IMG/VR virus record: IMGVR_UViG_3300030102_005718
Span: 1-42,040 of that record
Reading direction: 5' to 3' (one strand)
Source: a virus
DNA length: 42,040 nucleotides
Shown: positions 1 to 6,819 of the stretch, in pieces
Layout: each line of letters starts with the position of its first letter
Position numbering within the stretch: position 1 is the stretch's first letter
The notes under the pieces: model-generated
Told to the model about the DNA's origin: nothing
Seen by the model: the letters and a program-made list of their open reading frames with translations, nothing else
Database searches by the model: none
Translations under genes and position numbers: made by a program

Positions 1-201
1 ATCAGGATGGTGGTGGCAGGGAACAGCTCGCCATTGTTTTTGGTGAGCCAGTAAAGAGGCGTGGCGAAATCAGACTTGTTCTCGTCAAAGCCTCGTCCAC
101 CAGAGCAGCCAATCAGGGAGTCGATGACGACCAGGCTGGGCCTGATGCTTTCCATTAGGCGGATGAACTGGGCATAGCGCTGAAGCTGCCAGTCAGTCCT
201 G
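1..201. repeat. Left copy of imperfect terminal overlap
   Basis: These 201 bases match 41840-42040 without gaps. Ten positions differ: 57, 75, 81, 93, 96, 134, 142, 155, 156 and 177. Both copies encode the same part of the primase-helicase. Eight changes are silent and two alter a residue (Arg/Lys and Met/Val). An exact direct terminal repeat would be identical, so the simplest reading is a circular or circularly permuted genome assembled from two co-existing variants. Confidence 0.92.
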
Positions 202-1616
202 ATGAAGGTTTTATCTGTGATGGGGAAGTCAGCTTCGATGAGCTGTTCCTTCAGCTGAACTAAGGGCTGGTCACCATTGAGCAGAAGGACGGGGCCTTGG
301 CTCACTGGAACGTCAGCACCGCGAACGCGGAAAGGCTTGCCAGAGGCGATGTGCTTAGCGATTGCCCATGCTGCTGTGGATTTACCGTCACCACCAGCGC
401 CATATATCAGGATTACGGACGGGTGAGGCAGGACGTCGGGGATGAGATATTCGCGCTTGGTTTCTATCTGCATCAGCTCTTCGACGGTGACAGTATCGAC
501 TTTCTTTTCAAAGGCTATTTGATCAACAATGAGCTTTTCGAGCGCGGTCTGATCCCTGTAGCCAGCTTGTAAGGCAAGGCTATTCAGCTTGTAGTTGACC
601 TCAGCAGGGTTTTCGAGATCAAGGATTTTCTTGGCGCGTTTGATGACCTCATTGAAGTCAAGGGTGTGCTGACGGAAGTCCTGCACTTTCTTGTCTTCTG
701 CGTCTTTTACGATTTGGGCCACGGTTTCTGAAAACCTATGCCTTTCTGGATCCTCCCGGTCAGCTAACCAGATGAGGGTGCCGAGTCCAACGCCACCGCT
801 CTTGAAGGAGTACCAAGTCTCTTCGCAGGGATTGCCGTCTTCCCACTCTGAGGCGTAGTCAGGGTCTTCAGAAGACCAAGCAGACCAGAGCATCATGCCT
901 GCCTCTGTAGGCAGTGCAGAGTTAATGGCCATACCAATTTTGACCCATTGATCCCTAGACCCTTTGCCTTTGTTGGGGATAACACTGAGGCAGTCTTGGA
1001 TGATCTCGAAGACCTCTTCTTCAGTACGATCTGAGAAGTCTGGATCCCTTGTGACGAGGGTCTTTGGGGGCTTTTTCATTTCAGCCAACAACCAATCAGG
1101 CGCAACCGGAATGTCGTGGAGATTTCCATCTGCGTAAGTGTATTGGCCTGGCTCTGAGTGCTTCCCGCCAGGGTAAGCACCAAAAATTACACCTTGGCGC
1201 TTTGAGTTCCAGAGGATTTCGTAATCAGAATCACCAAGGCCGCGACCTTCTACCTGATTCCAGAGTTCTTTTGGAACGGTAAACAAAAACTTTGCAGCAT
1301 TGCGCTTAGTTGATGTAATTTTGGGGCCAATAAGTGTAGGCCCATATTTATCTTCAAGCTTGTCAAGACCAGCGTCAACGTCAAGGATGACGATGCCATT
1401 GCCACGGATGCCAGTGAAGACGCCAACAGCCTGAAGGTCAGGGTTTTTCTGGATCGCCAGGGCTACGTCAGCCGGGTTCATCTTGTGATCAAAGCTGGCC
1501 TCTAGAGGGTTTTTCCCAGTGGCAGCCTTGCCTGACTCCATTGGAGCGCCCTTGCGATATATCGGGGCATATACCAGCCCTTTTGGGAGCGCGTTGACAA
1601 ATTCTGTCAGCTTCAT
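1..1616 (-). CDS. Prim-Pol type primase / AAA helicase, N-terminal 538 residues (continues at 42040-41221)
   Basis: Replication protein that should prime and unwind phage DNA. It runs leftward from the ATG at 1616 off the contig edge. Residues about 1-180 look like a bifunctional primase-polymerase (Prim-Pol) domain with the acidic motif ILDVD at 77-81 and a glycine-rich VIFGAYPGGKH stretch at 143-153. Residues about 200-285 resemble the PriCT-2 primase C-terminal domain. A RecA/AAA_25-like ATPase follows, with Walker A GAGGDGKST at 406-414 and Walker B LVVIDS at 495-500. Joined to the other end of the window across the 201-base overlap, it gives 2,235 nt in one frame, or 744 residues. No Shine-Dalgarno precedes the ATG. 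The upstream neighbour is divergent. Confidence 0.92.
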   Translation of the reverse strand, partial: MKLTEFVNALPKGLVYAPIYRKGAPMESGKAATGKNPLEASFDHKMNPADVALAIQKNPDLQAVGVFTGIRGNGIVILDVDAGLDKLEDKYGPTLIGPKITSTKRNAAKFLFTVPKELWNQVEGRGLGDSDYEILWNSKRQGVIFGAYPGGKHSEPGQYTYADGNLHDIPVAPDWLLAEMKKPPKTLVTRDPDFSDRTEEEVFEIIQDCLSVIPNKGKGSRDQWVKIGMAINSALPTEAGMMLWSAWSSEDPDYASEWEDGNPCEETWYSFKSGGVGLGTLIWLADREDPERHRFSETVAQIVKDAEDKKVQDFRQHTLDFNEVIKRAKKILDLENPAEVNYKLNSLALQAGYRDQTALEKLIVDQIAFEKKVDTVTVEELMQIETKREYLIPDVLPHPSVILIYGAGGDGKSTAAWAIAKHIASGKPFRVRGADVPVSQGPVLLLNGDQPLVQLKEQLIEADFPITDKTFIRTDWQLQRYAQFIRLMESIRPSLVVIDSLIGCSGGRGFDENKSDFATPLYWLTKNNGELFPATTIL

Positions 1617-1646
1617 GTACTATTGGATCGGGGATTGTTGTTCATT

Positions 1647-1674
1647 TCCCCGGAGCTTGCTTTGACTCCGGGGA
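1647..1674. promoter_or_regulatory. 9-bp hairpin between divergent replication genes
   Basis: A perfect inverted repeat (stem TCCCCGGAG / CTCCGGGGA, 10-base loop) lies between the primase start at 1616 and the promoter at 1693. On the plus strand ATTTT follows it, but no upstream plus-strand gene would need a terminator here. For primase it falls in the 5' untranslated region. It could be an operator, an RNA attenuator or part of an origin. The inverted repeat is certain; its role is inferred. Confidence 0.5.
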
Positions 1675-1692
1675 TTTTCATCCTACCCCAAG

Positions 1693-1721
1693 TTGACAAG
1701 CTGGCAACGCTTGTGTATATT
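1693..1721 (+). promoter_or_regulatory. Strong sigma-70 promoter
   Basis: Consensus -35 TTGACA at 1693-1698, a 17-base spacer, and -10 TATATT at 1716-1721. Transcription should begin near 1728, about 40 bases before the ATG at 1766. It is the best promoter match seen in the window and suggests early expression by host RNA polymerase. Confidence 0.85.
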
Positions 1722-1765
1722 TCAGAAGCGTCATCGAGGTGGCGTGCATTTCTACACAAGCAACC

Positions 1766-2380
1766 ATGAAAGTCTCAGACGATTTAATCGAACAGTTTGA
1801 ACAAGAACAAAGCGGCGGTAATGCTTCTAAAAAAGAGCAGTATCTGCGGTACGGAGAAAAAACTTTTAACGAGGCAGAGTTTGCTCTGCTTGAGGCTGAC
1901 CCCCTTGAGTACTGGTACGTTTGGGGCAGGGCCGTTGGCGAAGGCCAAAAGGACAGGGTGTTCCGTTTTTTGGAACAGCCGACGATGAAAGAAGTTGAAC
2001 TTGAGCTTGGAGAAAATTTTACTCCTGGCACAAAATTTGAGTCAACCGAGGTCGAAGCTCCTAAAAAAGCTTTAGCGTGGCCTGTCTACAACTGGACAGA
2101 AAAAAAAGTACAGGTATTGGAGGCAATGCACAAATCAGTGATTAAAGAATTTTTGAAATATGGCTTAAACAGAAAATATGCTCGAAATCTTCTTAGCTGG
2201 GATTTTAAGATTTCAAGGGTTGTTACTGATCGCGTTCGTTACGATCTAATGATTGAACCTCGCGATGAGGAGCATAGTGAAGAAGAGATGGACACCGCTT
2301 GGAGCGCAGTGACTAAGAAAGATTTTGACCTGAATCGGTTGTTGGTCAACTCCGATGGCGATCCATTCAGCGCTGGTTGA
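1766..2380 (+). CDS. Early protein, possibly ssDNA-binding
   Basis: 204 residues, first gene after the strong promoter. I chose the ATG at 1766 over an in-frame GTG at 1739, because the GTG lies only about 11 bases after the predicted transcription start and adds residues of no obvious value. The N-terminal half is acidic and polar. Residues about 100-170 carry the pattern VYNWTEKKVQVLE, then SWDFKISR, then VRYDLMIEP, which resembles a beta-rich core of some phage single-strand-binding proteins. The C-terminus is acidic. The position beside the primase fits a replication role, but the family is not confirmed and the function is inference. Confidence 0.7.
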   Translation: MKVSDDLIEQFEQEQSGGNASKKEQYLRYGEKTFNEAEFALLEADPLEYWYVWGRAVGEGQKDRVFRFLEQPTMKEVELELGENFTPGTKFESTEVEAPKKALAWPVYNWTEKKVQVLEAMHKSVIKEFLKYGLNRKYARNLLSWDFKISRVVTDRVRYDLMIEPRDEEHSEEEMDTAWSAVTKKDFDLNRLLVNSDGDPFSAG

Positions 2381-2383
2381 TTT

Positions 2384-2785
2384 ATGAAGGATCTTACCGA
2401 GCCTTTAGAGGCCATTAGTAAGTCGATTGACTGGATCAGCGCGAACCTTCCCGAAACGGCGGATTTTCATGCAGATGGCATTGAAGCTGCTATCTGCAAT
2501 GGGTTTGCCAAGCTCGGCCCAGGCGCAGGAGGTCAATGGTTTGATAAAAGCCTTGAGAACATCGACACGAGCGTTGAAGGTGTTGAGGACCGTTTGATGG
2601 AGCTGAACGAACACATGGAAGGTGCGACCAAGTGGCTTCACGACATCAACATTTCTCTGCGTCTTTTAGCTCAGATGAAGGCTTATGAACTCAGTCGTTC
2701 AGGTGTTTCCATGCCGGACGCAAGAGGCACCATCACACAGCCGTTAGACCAAGACGGCAACAGCCCTTATTGGGGAGACCATTGA
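2384..2785 (+). CDS. Helical hypothetical protein
   Basis: 133 residues, starting 3 bases after the previous stop, so probably co-translated in the same early transcript. Much of it looks amphipathic and helical, with a possible coiled coil around residues 55-100 (regular Leu/Ile/Met spacing in the section from SLENI to LRLLAQM). No catalytic motif was found. It ends just before a strong terminator, closing the two-gene unit that starts at 1693. Function unknown. Confidence 0.75.
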   Translation: MKDLTEPLEAISKSIDWISANLPETADFHADGIEAAICNGFAKLGPGAGGQWFDKSLENIDTSVEGVEDRLMELNEHMEGATKWLHDINISLRLLAQMKAYELSRSGVSMPDARGTITQPLDQDGNSPYWGDH

Positions 2786-2794
2786 TGTTGGAGC

Positions 2795-2819
2795 GGGGGC
2801 CTTGCGCCCCCTTTTTTTT
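2795..2819 (+). terminator. Rho-independent terminator
   Basis: Stem GGGGGC / GCCCCC with a five-base loop (2801-2805), followed by eight T residues at 2812-2819. It ends the short early transcript before the exonuclease gene. Confidence 0.93.
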
Positions 2820-2860
2820 GGGGTTACATTAGTTTTGGGAAGGAGCGTCTAGCGCCATTT

Positions 2861-3694
2861 ATGACGATTACAGCTGATCCGCAGGACAAGCTTGCGTCCC
2901 TACGCAAATGGCGTTTAGAGCAGGACAACTCAGGCCCTTTTAGGGTCTATCGAGACGAACAAGGGCGAGTTTATTACTCTGTCACTCACATTTTGAAACA
3001 CACTGCTCCTCAATTACAGAAGGAGGCTTTGCAGCGTTGGGCTAAGAAACCTGGCAGTGAGTCGGAACGTCAGATTGCATGTGACAGAGGAACCCTTGTT
3101 CATGAGCACTGTGAGTATGTACTCAAGACCGCAGCCAAGCTGGCACGTCAAAGTGCCAACAAGAAAGGAGCGTGGAAGGTTTGGGATGATGGTTTGGCAC
3201 GTCCTCCAAAAGCCATCACCGCCTGGGCACTTAAGAAGTCGCTGGAGGGAGCGCCGGAGGTATCTTGGGCAGCCCGTAAGCACGCCAGAGGCATATGCGA
3301 TTGGATTGGCAGTGGATCAGTAACGGCTGTCCACGCCAGCGAGTTCAGCGTCAACCATTCAGACGGCTTCGCTGGAACGGCAGACGCTTTGATTGATACA
3401 CCGCTCGGTCTTACTTTGTTGGACTTCAAGACAACCAGCCGCGAAGCAGACAAACCTGAGCCATGGCTGGTGGATTACCAGGACCAGCTGGGAGCTTATA
3501 GCTTGGCATTACAAGAGATGTCTGGGATCAAGGTTGATGCTGGAGCGATTGTGATTGCGAAGCCAGACGGCAATGTCCAGCTAAGAATGCTGAGCGAGCT
3601 GGAGATGCGGGGATGCGAGTGCCGTTGGAGCGAGCGTAATGATCGTTATCAGGCGATGGTATCGATTGGAGCGATTAGTGAGTGGAGTGAATGA
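2861..3694 (+). CDS. PD-(D/E)XK (RecB/Cas4-like) exonuclease
   Basis: 277-residue nuclease of the RecB-like fold, probably acting in recombination, end processing or host DNA breakdown. Visible motifs: RGTLVHEHCE with His81 (motif I), GFAGTADALID at 169-179 with Asp175, LLDFKTT at 186-192 with the catalytic Asp188-Lys190 pair, and YQDQLGAYSLAL at 206-217 (QxxxY-like motif). This order is typical of phage exonucleases in this superfamily. The AAGGAG at about 2840 is too far from the ATG for normal use, and no other start is better. The stop overlaps the next start (ATGA). Confidence 0.9.
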   Translation: MTITADPQDKLASLRKWRLEQDNSGPFRVYRDEQGRVYYSVTHILKHTAPQLQKEALQRWAKKPGSESERQIACDRGTLVHEHCEYVLKTAAKLARQSANKKGAWKVWDDGLARPPKAITAWALKKSLEGAPEVSWAARKHARGICDWIGSGSVTAVHASEFSVNHSDGFAGTADALIDTPLGLTLLDFKTTSREADKPEPWLVDYQDQLGAYSLALQEMSGIKVDAGAIVIAKPDGNVQLRMLSELEMRGCECRWSERNDRYQAMVSIGAISEWSE

Positions 3695-3879
3695 CGAAAC
3701 CGTTTGAGGAAGTTTTAGATGATATATATCGAGTGCGATACAACATGTGTGTTGCTGCAAGCGAAGCAGGCGTCTCACCAGAGGAGATGAAACGCCTGTT
3801 CAGGGTATATATGTCTCAGCGTGTAATGCCTGTTGATGGCTGGCGCGGAGACGTAGAGATGTGCTGGCCTTGGGTTTAG
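3691..3879 (+). CDS. Small coupled protein
   Basis: 62 residues. The ATG overlaps the exonuclease stop by four bases, so translation is coupled and the protein may work with or regulate the nuclease. A central helix (SPEEMKRLFRVYM) resembles a short helix-turn-helix segment but is too small to assign. It ends convergently with the minus-strand gene at 3876, overlapping it by four bases. Function unknown. Confidence 0.75.
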   Translation: MTKPFEEVLDDIYRVRYNMCVAASEAGVSPEEMKRLFRVYMSQRVMPVDGWRGDVEMCWPWV

Positions 3880-4148
3880 GCAAGTTCCCACACGAAAGCG
3901 GCTTCATCCACTGGAGTCACTTCACAACCCAGGAACAACATACGTTCATCTGGTGTGGTGGTAATTAAGGCGCAATCAAACAGGTAAGCCAGAAACGGAT
4001 AGCTCACCTTCATCGGCGGTCTGTCCTCTTGCTCATGGCTTGGATCTAGTGGCGCGATGATTGCATTTCTCATCAGGGTCACGTTGGTGTCAAACCACTG
4101 TTCGACCATTTGCAGCTGCAAATACTGGCCTTGCGTCATCTGGGTCAT
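3876..4148 (-). CDS. Small hypothetical protein, last gene of the 5232-3876 operon
   Basis: 90 residues, starting at the ATG at 4148, which overlaps the upstream stop (ATGA). Soluble and mixed alpha/beta by inspection. The N-terminus (MTQMTQGQYLQLQMV) looks helical. No known motif. Strict coupling to four upstream genes suggests one shared early task. Function unknown. Confidence 0.75.
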   Translation of the reverse strand: MTQMTQGQYLQLQMVEQWFDTNVTLMRNAIIAPLDPSHEQEDRPPMKVSYPFLAYLFDCALITTTPDERMLFLGCEVTPVDEAAFVWELA

Positions 4149-4417
4149 GAGTGAGCCTCAATGTGCCGTTGGTGCGCCTGAGAGTGCATCTCAGCCAGGG
4201 TTGTGGGGGGTTCACCGCCGTGGTCATCCCATAGATATTGCGGTGTTGGATCGTAATCCAGCTCGTTTTCTAAGGAAGGGATGATTTCGCTCTCCAGGAG
4301 ATTAAGCATGGAGAATGTGGTGTGTTGATCCATCATGTGGCGTTTGTTTTCGCGTTCTGCGACACCTTTGAGGATGTCTAGAGCGTCTTTAATCTTTGAG
4401 TACTCATTCATGGTCAT
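4145..4417 (-). CDS. Small acidic helical protein
   Basis: 90 residues from the ATG at 4417, or 88 from a second in-frame ATG at 4411; both overlap the end of the upstream gene. Sequence runs further upstream in this frame are Cys/Trp-rich read-through of the neighbouring gene and were not used. Residues 1-50 look helical (KIKDALDILKGVAERENKR). A Pro/His-rich tail follows (ending HSQAHQRHIEAHS). No function can be assigned. Confidence 0.72.
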   Translation of the reverse strand: MTMNEYSKIKDALDILKGVAERENKRHMMDQHTTFSMLNLLESEIIPSLENELDYDPTPQYLWDDHGGEPPTTLAEMHSQAHQRHIEAHS

Positions 4418-4682
4418 GATTAGGAGTCCAGGAGAGGTCAGAGTTTTCGAGATAGGTGATGAGATGTTGCACTGGAGCGCCCAGTGGAGGATGCGGGCAG
4501 TCATCTCCAGGGATCTCCAGCACGGCACAGCATTCAGCAGGCCCCCACTCCTCAGGCTGTGCCAGGTGAGCAGGGTTATATATCGCCATGTGCTGTGGAA
4601 CGATTTCATCAACAACCGCCACGACGTCATAGGTGTCGTGGCTGGTTTTGACCATTGAGATTAGTTCGATGATTTCACTCAT
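4404..4682 (-). CDS. Small hypothetical protein with Cys pair
   Basis: 92 residues. The ATG at 4682 overlaps the stop of the upstream gene (ATGA). The sequence WGPAECCAVLEIPGDDCPHPP holds three Cys and a His that could bind metal, but no known finger pattern is satisfied. The tail is His/Asp-rich (NHDHE). Member of the coupled operon driven from 5251-5280. Function unknown. Confidence 0.75.
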   Translation of the reverse strand: MSEIIELISMVKTSHDTYDVVAVVDEIVPQHMAIYNPAHLAQPEEWGPAECCAVLEIPGDDCPHPPLGAPVQHLITYLENSDLSWTPNHDHE

Positions 4683-5008
4683 TTTGATTTGGTGTTGAGA
4701 ATGTCTAAGGCGTACTGATGTTGTTTTTCAGTGTCGCCTTCATTGACTGCCATCCGCATCAGAACGACCAGGACTTCAATTGCTTCTTCTTTGGCTGCCT
4801 GCTGTTTGGAACGGGTGGCAGTTTCCCATGATTCGTCATCGTTTTCTGCTGCTTGCTGGAAATAGCGATAGCCAGAAGATTCTGGAATGCCAAAATCAGA
4901 GGACAGAATCGAAACGATCTCTTTACGGTCAAGACCTTCTGAACGAAGGGATTTGATGCGCTGTAACGCGTCCTTTCGAATGCTTTGTTGCTCATTTTTA
5001 GAGGTCAT
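4679..5008 (-). CDS. Helix-turn-helix protein, possible TerS-like paralogue
   Basis: 109 residues. Residues 15-50 form a probable helix-turn-helix (IKSLRSEGLDRKEIVSIL, then SSGYRYFQQA). A helical domain with paired leucines follows (VLVVLMRMAVNEGDTEKQ). The layout of DNA-binding segment, Asp/Trp linker, and helix ending near YALDIL parallels the small terminase at 7730-8149, where ASQVLDSIG occupies the equivalent place. It may be a regulator or a relative of TerS. ATGA overlaps on both sides. Confidence 0.75.
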   Translation of the reverse strand: MTSKNEQQSIRKDALQRIKSLRSEGLDRKEIVSILSSDFGIPESSGYRYFQQAAENDDESWETATRSKQQAAKEEAIEVLVVLMRMAVNEGDTEKQHQYALDILNTKSK

Positions 5009-5232
5009 GATCCGACGTAATAGCAGCAGGTCCAGGAGGGGATGCCACGGTCTGCCAGGTTGGAATTGTAGAGATCAGCAGCGTCCTCAGCATCAGCGAG
5101 GGTTTCGTACTGCCAAACTATGTCAGTGGTGAGTTCAAACTGCCCTAAGGCGTTTTGAACGTCCATGGTGCAAAAAAGGTAGTGCATGGGGCTTTGGGGT
5201 TGTTGGAACGGATTCTCAGTGATAATTCTCAC
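5005..5232 (-). CDS. First gene of small-gene operon
   Basis: 75 residues from the GTG at 5232. The frame stays open to a TTG at 5280, but that TTG is the first three bases of a promoter -35 box, so a transcript from that promoter could not include it. GGAGAG and GGAGG lie just upstream of the GTG. An ATG at 5187 is a shorter alternative (60 residues). The product has two adjacent Cys near the end (WTCCYYVGS) and an acidic helix (LADAEDAADLYN). Function unknown. Confidence 0.7.
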   Translation of the reverse strand: MRIITENPFQQPQSPMHYLFCTMDVQNALGQFELTTDIVWQYETLADAEDAADLYNSNLADRGIPSWTCCYYVGS

Positions 5233-5250
5233 TGCCTCCGTCTCTCCCTG

Positions 5251-5280
5251 AATATATCCTATATATATGGGAACCGTCAA
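5251..5280 (-). promoter_or_regulatory. Sigma-70 promoter for the 5232-3876 operon
   Basis: On the minus strand: -35 TTGACG at 5280-5275, an 18-base spacer, and -10 TATATT at 5256-5251. Transcription should start near 5244, about a dozen bases before the GTG at 5232. The spacer is rich in alternating AT (CATATATATAGGA), which favours melting. Confidence 0.82.
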
Positions 5281-5315
5281 CTAGCTAAAATCAGCTCACA
5301 TCAGGGCTCAGCTCA

Positions 5316-5501
5316 ATGAAGCCAAACGCCAAAACGGAATTCATAAGTCCTGACGAGATGCAACTTCTCTTAGAGGCCTTGCAATGGTACCGCCAGGACT
5401 CAGAAGGCAGGAGGAATGCTGGACGCCTAACGTGGCTCCGTGAGAAGGTTGTCAGGGCCAAACTGCACGGCCACCACCTTGTCCCGTTCACGATTGACTG
5501 A
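5316..5501 (+). CDS. Small basic plus-strand protein
   Basis: 61 residues, starting at the ATG at 5316, in the gap between two minus-strand operons. The first part is acidic and helical (SPDEMQLLLEALQWYRQ), then Arg/Lys-rich (RLTWLREKVVRAKLHGHH). A possible -10 (TAAAAT, 5286-5291) lacks a clear -35. It is the only plus-strand gene between 3879 and 8200, so it is probably expressed separately. Function unknown. Confidence 0.65.
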   Translation: MKPNAKTEFISPDEMQLLLEALQWYRQDSEGRRNAGRLTWLREKVVRAKLHGHHLVPFTID

Positions 5502-5505
5502 CCAT

Positions 5506-5531
5506 AAAAAAAGCTCCCATTTCTGGGAGCT
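5506..5531 (-). terminator. Rho-independent terminator of minus-strand operon
   Basis: Perfect 8-bp stem AGCTCCCA / TGGGAGCT (5512-5519 with 5524-5531), four-base loop, followed on the minus strand by six T residues (A-run at 5506-5511). It sits right after the stop at 5536 and ends the operon that begins near 7600. The hairpin may also stop plus-strand transcripts after 5501, but no T-run follows it there. Confidence 0.92.
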
Positions 5532-5535
5532 AGGT

Positions 5536-5784
5536 TCATGAATCGAGAGTCAGAAAAAGAACAGAATTGATCGAAGGAAAATGAATAGTCATCGAGTGAC
5601 CGTAATCTTCTGTTTTATGTGGAACGGAAGTTAGGCCAAACGCTGCCTTAGCAGTTCGTACAATCCAGGGTCCAGAATAGTTTGCGTTAACCTTAAGGTC
5701 TTCGCGCTGAACCCAGCTGTAGTTAGCCTGTCCGCCGAACGTGTCTGTTAGTTCAGCAGACCATTTCATGATCTGTGTTCCCAT
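5536..5784 (-). CDS. Last gene of the 7534-5536 operon
   Basis: 82 residues from the ATG at 5784, two bases after the upstream stop. A second ATG at 5769 would give 77. Beta-rich by inspection, with aromatic residues spread evenly (NYSWVQREDLKVNANYSGPW), which could form a small barrel or sheet. Directly followed by the operon terminator. Function unknown. Confidence 0.72.
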   Translation of the reverse strand: MGTQIMKWSAELTDTFGGQANYSWVQREDLKVNANYSGPWIVRTAKAAFGLTSVPHKTEDYGHSMTIHFPSINSVLFLTLDS

Positions 5785-5786
5785 AA

Positions 5787-6131
5787 TTAGCAGCCGCAGG
5801 CGTTGAAGCTGTAAAAGTCCCTGACTGTCCACTCCCTGTCACGGGTTGGTGTGCTGATCATTGGAACGTGCCGCTTAGTGTAGAAAGGCTTAACGCCGCA
5901 AAATTGCAGCGCCAAAGCATTCAAACGGCTGAAGGTGGTACGGCTGAACCATCTACGATCTGGGCCGGCGTAAAACTCCATGCAACGATCGAAACGGTTC
6001 AGCGTTGCGATGTGGTTCCCATGGAGAAACACCATGGCGTGAGATCCTTTGATGCTCACGCTAGTGTTGTCTTTGCTCCAATCTTTATGGTTCCAGACGG
6101 CTGAAACCATTTCAGATTCAATTTTTCTCAT
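5787..6131 (-). CDS. Small beta-rich hypothetical protein
   Basis: 114 residues, ATG at 6131 inside the end of the upstream gene (14-base overlap); a TTG two codons earlier was not preferred. Contains SVSIKGSHAMVFLHGNHIATL, a compact beta-hairpin-like segment, and two Cys near the end (NACGC at the C-terminus). I have a vague memory of similar small proteins in other phages but cannot name the family. Function unknown. Confidence 0.72.
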   Translation of the reverse strand: MRKIESEMVSAVWNHKDWSKDNTSVSIKGSHAMVFLHGNHIATLNRFDRCMEFYAGPDRRWFSRTTFSRLNALALQFCGVKPFYTKRHVPMISTPTRDREWTVRDFYSFNACGC

Positions 6132-6267
6132 AGTCAAAATAAGCGTTGGGGAATTGTTCGGAGAGCTGATCTACTTTCAGATCAGCCTCCTCACGAGTCG
6201 CAGCAGTCGCCACGACCTTCTGACCTGAGATCTCATCCCAGGTCAGCATGATCACGGAGAATGTCAT
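6118..6267 (-). CDS. Very small coupled protein (49 aa)
   Basis: Short gene found by reading the gap. The ATG at 6267 overlaps the upstream stop at 6264 (ATGA) and the stop TGA is at 6118-6120. The product starts MTFSVIMLTWDEISGQ and ends FDYEKN: a beta-hairpin followed by a helix (TREEADLKVDQLSEQ). The pattern suggests a small folded domain. Placement within an unbroken chain of overlaps strongly supports expression. Function unknown. Confidence 0.72.
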   Translation of the reverse strand: MTFSVIMLTWDEISGQKVVATAATREEADLKVDQLSEQFPNAYFDYEKN

Positions 6268-6419
6268 TCCTGTTCGTAACAGTCGAACCATTCACCCTCT
6301 TTTCGGGTTGATGGATCTTTGCAGTGTGCCTGAGCTGCTTCAAGGCTTAAGCCCTGAAACATAACTCGATTGGCTTTGTTTAGGTGTGGTGCGTACCACC
6401 GAACGATGCAATAAGTCAC
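6264..6419 (-). CDS. Very small conserved-type protein (51 aa)
   Basis: GTG start at 6419 overlapping the upstream stop (GTGA); stop at 6264. The product contains RVMFQGLSLEEAQ-like sequence (actual: VMFQGLSLEAAQAHCKDP) and ends WFDCYEQE. I recognise this layout, with the conserved AQAHC..DP, an EGEWFD-type segment and an acidic end, from small proteins found in many unrelated phages. Their function is not established. This, together with the coupling, makes the gene credible despite its size. Confidence 0.8.
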   Translation of the reverse strand: MTYCIVRWYAPHLNKANRVMFQGLSLEAAQAHCKDPSTRKEGEWFDCYEQE

Positions 6420-6619
6420 GGGATAAAAAGATCGAAAGGACTGCGAGTAACTACAGAATCGGAGCCCGTAGGCTCCAACCTGTAGCGATAATCAGGGCGG
6501 ATGCGCTGGAGCTTCGCTAGGAAAGCCTCAGCGGCTGCCCGTGTCCTGGGGCGGCCAATAGTTAACCATCCCAATCCACCAGCGGCGGGAATTCCCCGCC
6601 ACACTTGCACGGTTGTCAT
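6416..6619 (-). CDS. Small Arg-rich protein
   Basis: 67 residues, ATG at 6619 overlapping the upstream stop (ATGA). Begins MTTVQVWRGIPAAGGLGW and has a helical Arg/Ala section (RTRAAAEAFLAKLQRIRP). Net positive, so nucleic-acid or protein binding is possible. No motif recognised. The next gene begins within its stop codon (GTGA). Confidence 0.7.
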   Translation of the reverse strand: MTTVQVWRGIPAAGGLGWLTIGRPRTRAAAEAFLAKLQRIRPDYRYRLEPTGSDSVVTRSPFDLFIP

Positions 6620-6819
6620 CGATTCACCATTGAAAGGATGACAGAATGGGCACGGTCTGCGACCGTCTCACACTCTGCGTCTGATCTTGTTTCGGAATTC
6701 ATCCGGCACAGGACGCAGAGACCTTCGTAGAGCTCCTCCTCATCGAAGACACCAGCATTGATTCGCTGGTGAACTTCGCTGATAACTCCACGGATCAAGT
6801 CTGCCTGGTTGATATTCAT
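6616..6819 (-). CDS. Small acidic helical protein with Cys pair
   Basis: 67 residues from the ATG at 6819, which overlaps the upstream stop by one base (TGATG). Residues 25-45 include EEELYEGLCVLCRMNSETR, with a CxxC-like pair (Cys-Val-Leu-Cys). The rest is helical. No family recognised. Coupled on both sides. Confidence 0.72.
   Translation of the reverse strand: MNINQADLIRGVISEVHQRINAGVFDEEELYEGLCVLCRMNSETRSDAECETVADRAHSVILSMVNR

Noticed and set aside
297-572. Plus-strand frame of 91 codons with an ordinary-looking sequence
   Set aside because: It lies fully opposite the Walker A region of the primase-helicase, whose motifs are clear.
1064-1282. Plus-strand frame of 72 codons
   Set aside because: Opposite the Prim-Pol domain; composition is that of an antisense frame and no promoter or ribosome site is seen.
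5291-5539. Minus-strand 82-codon frame
   Set aside because: It would read through the terminator stem at 5512-5531 and lies opposite the better plus-strand gene at 5316-5501.
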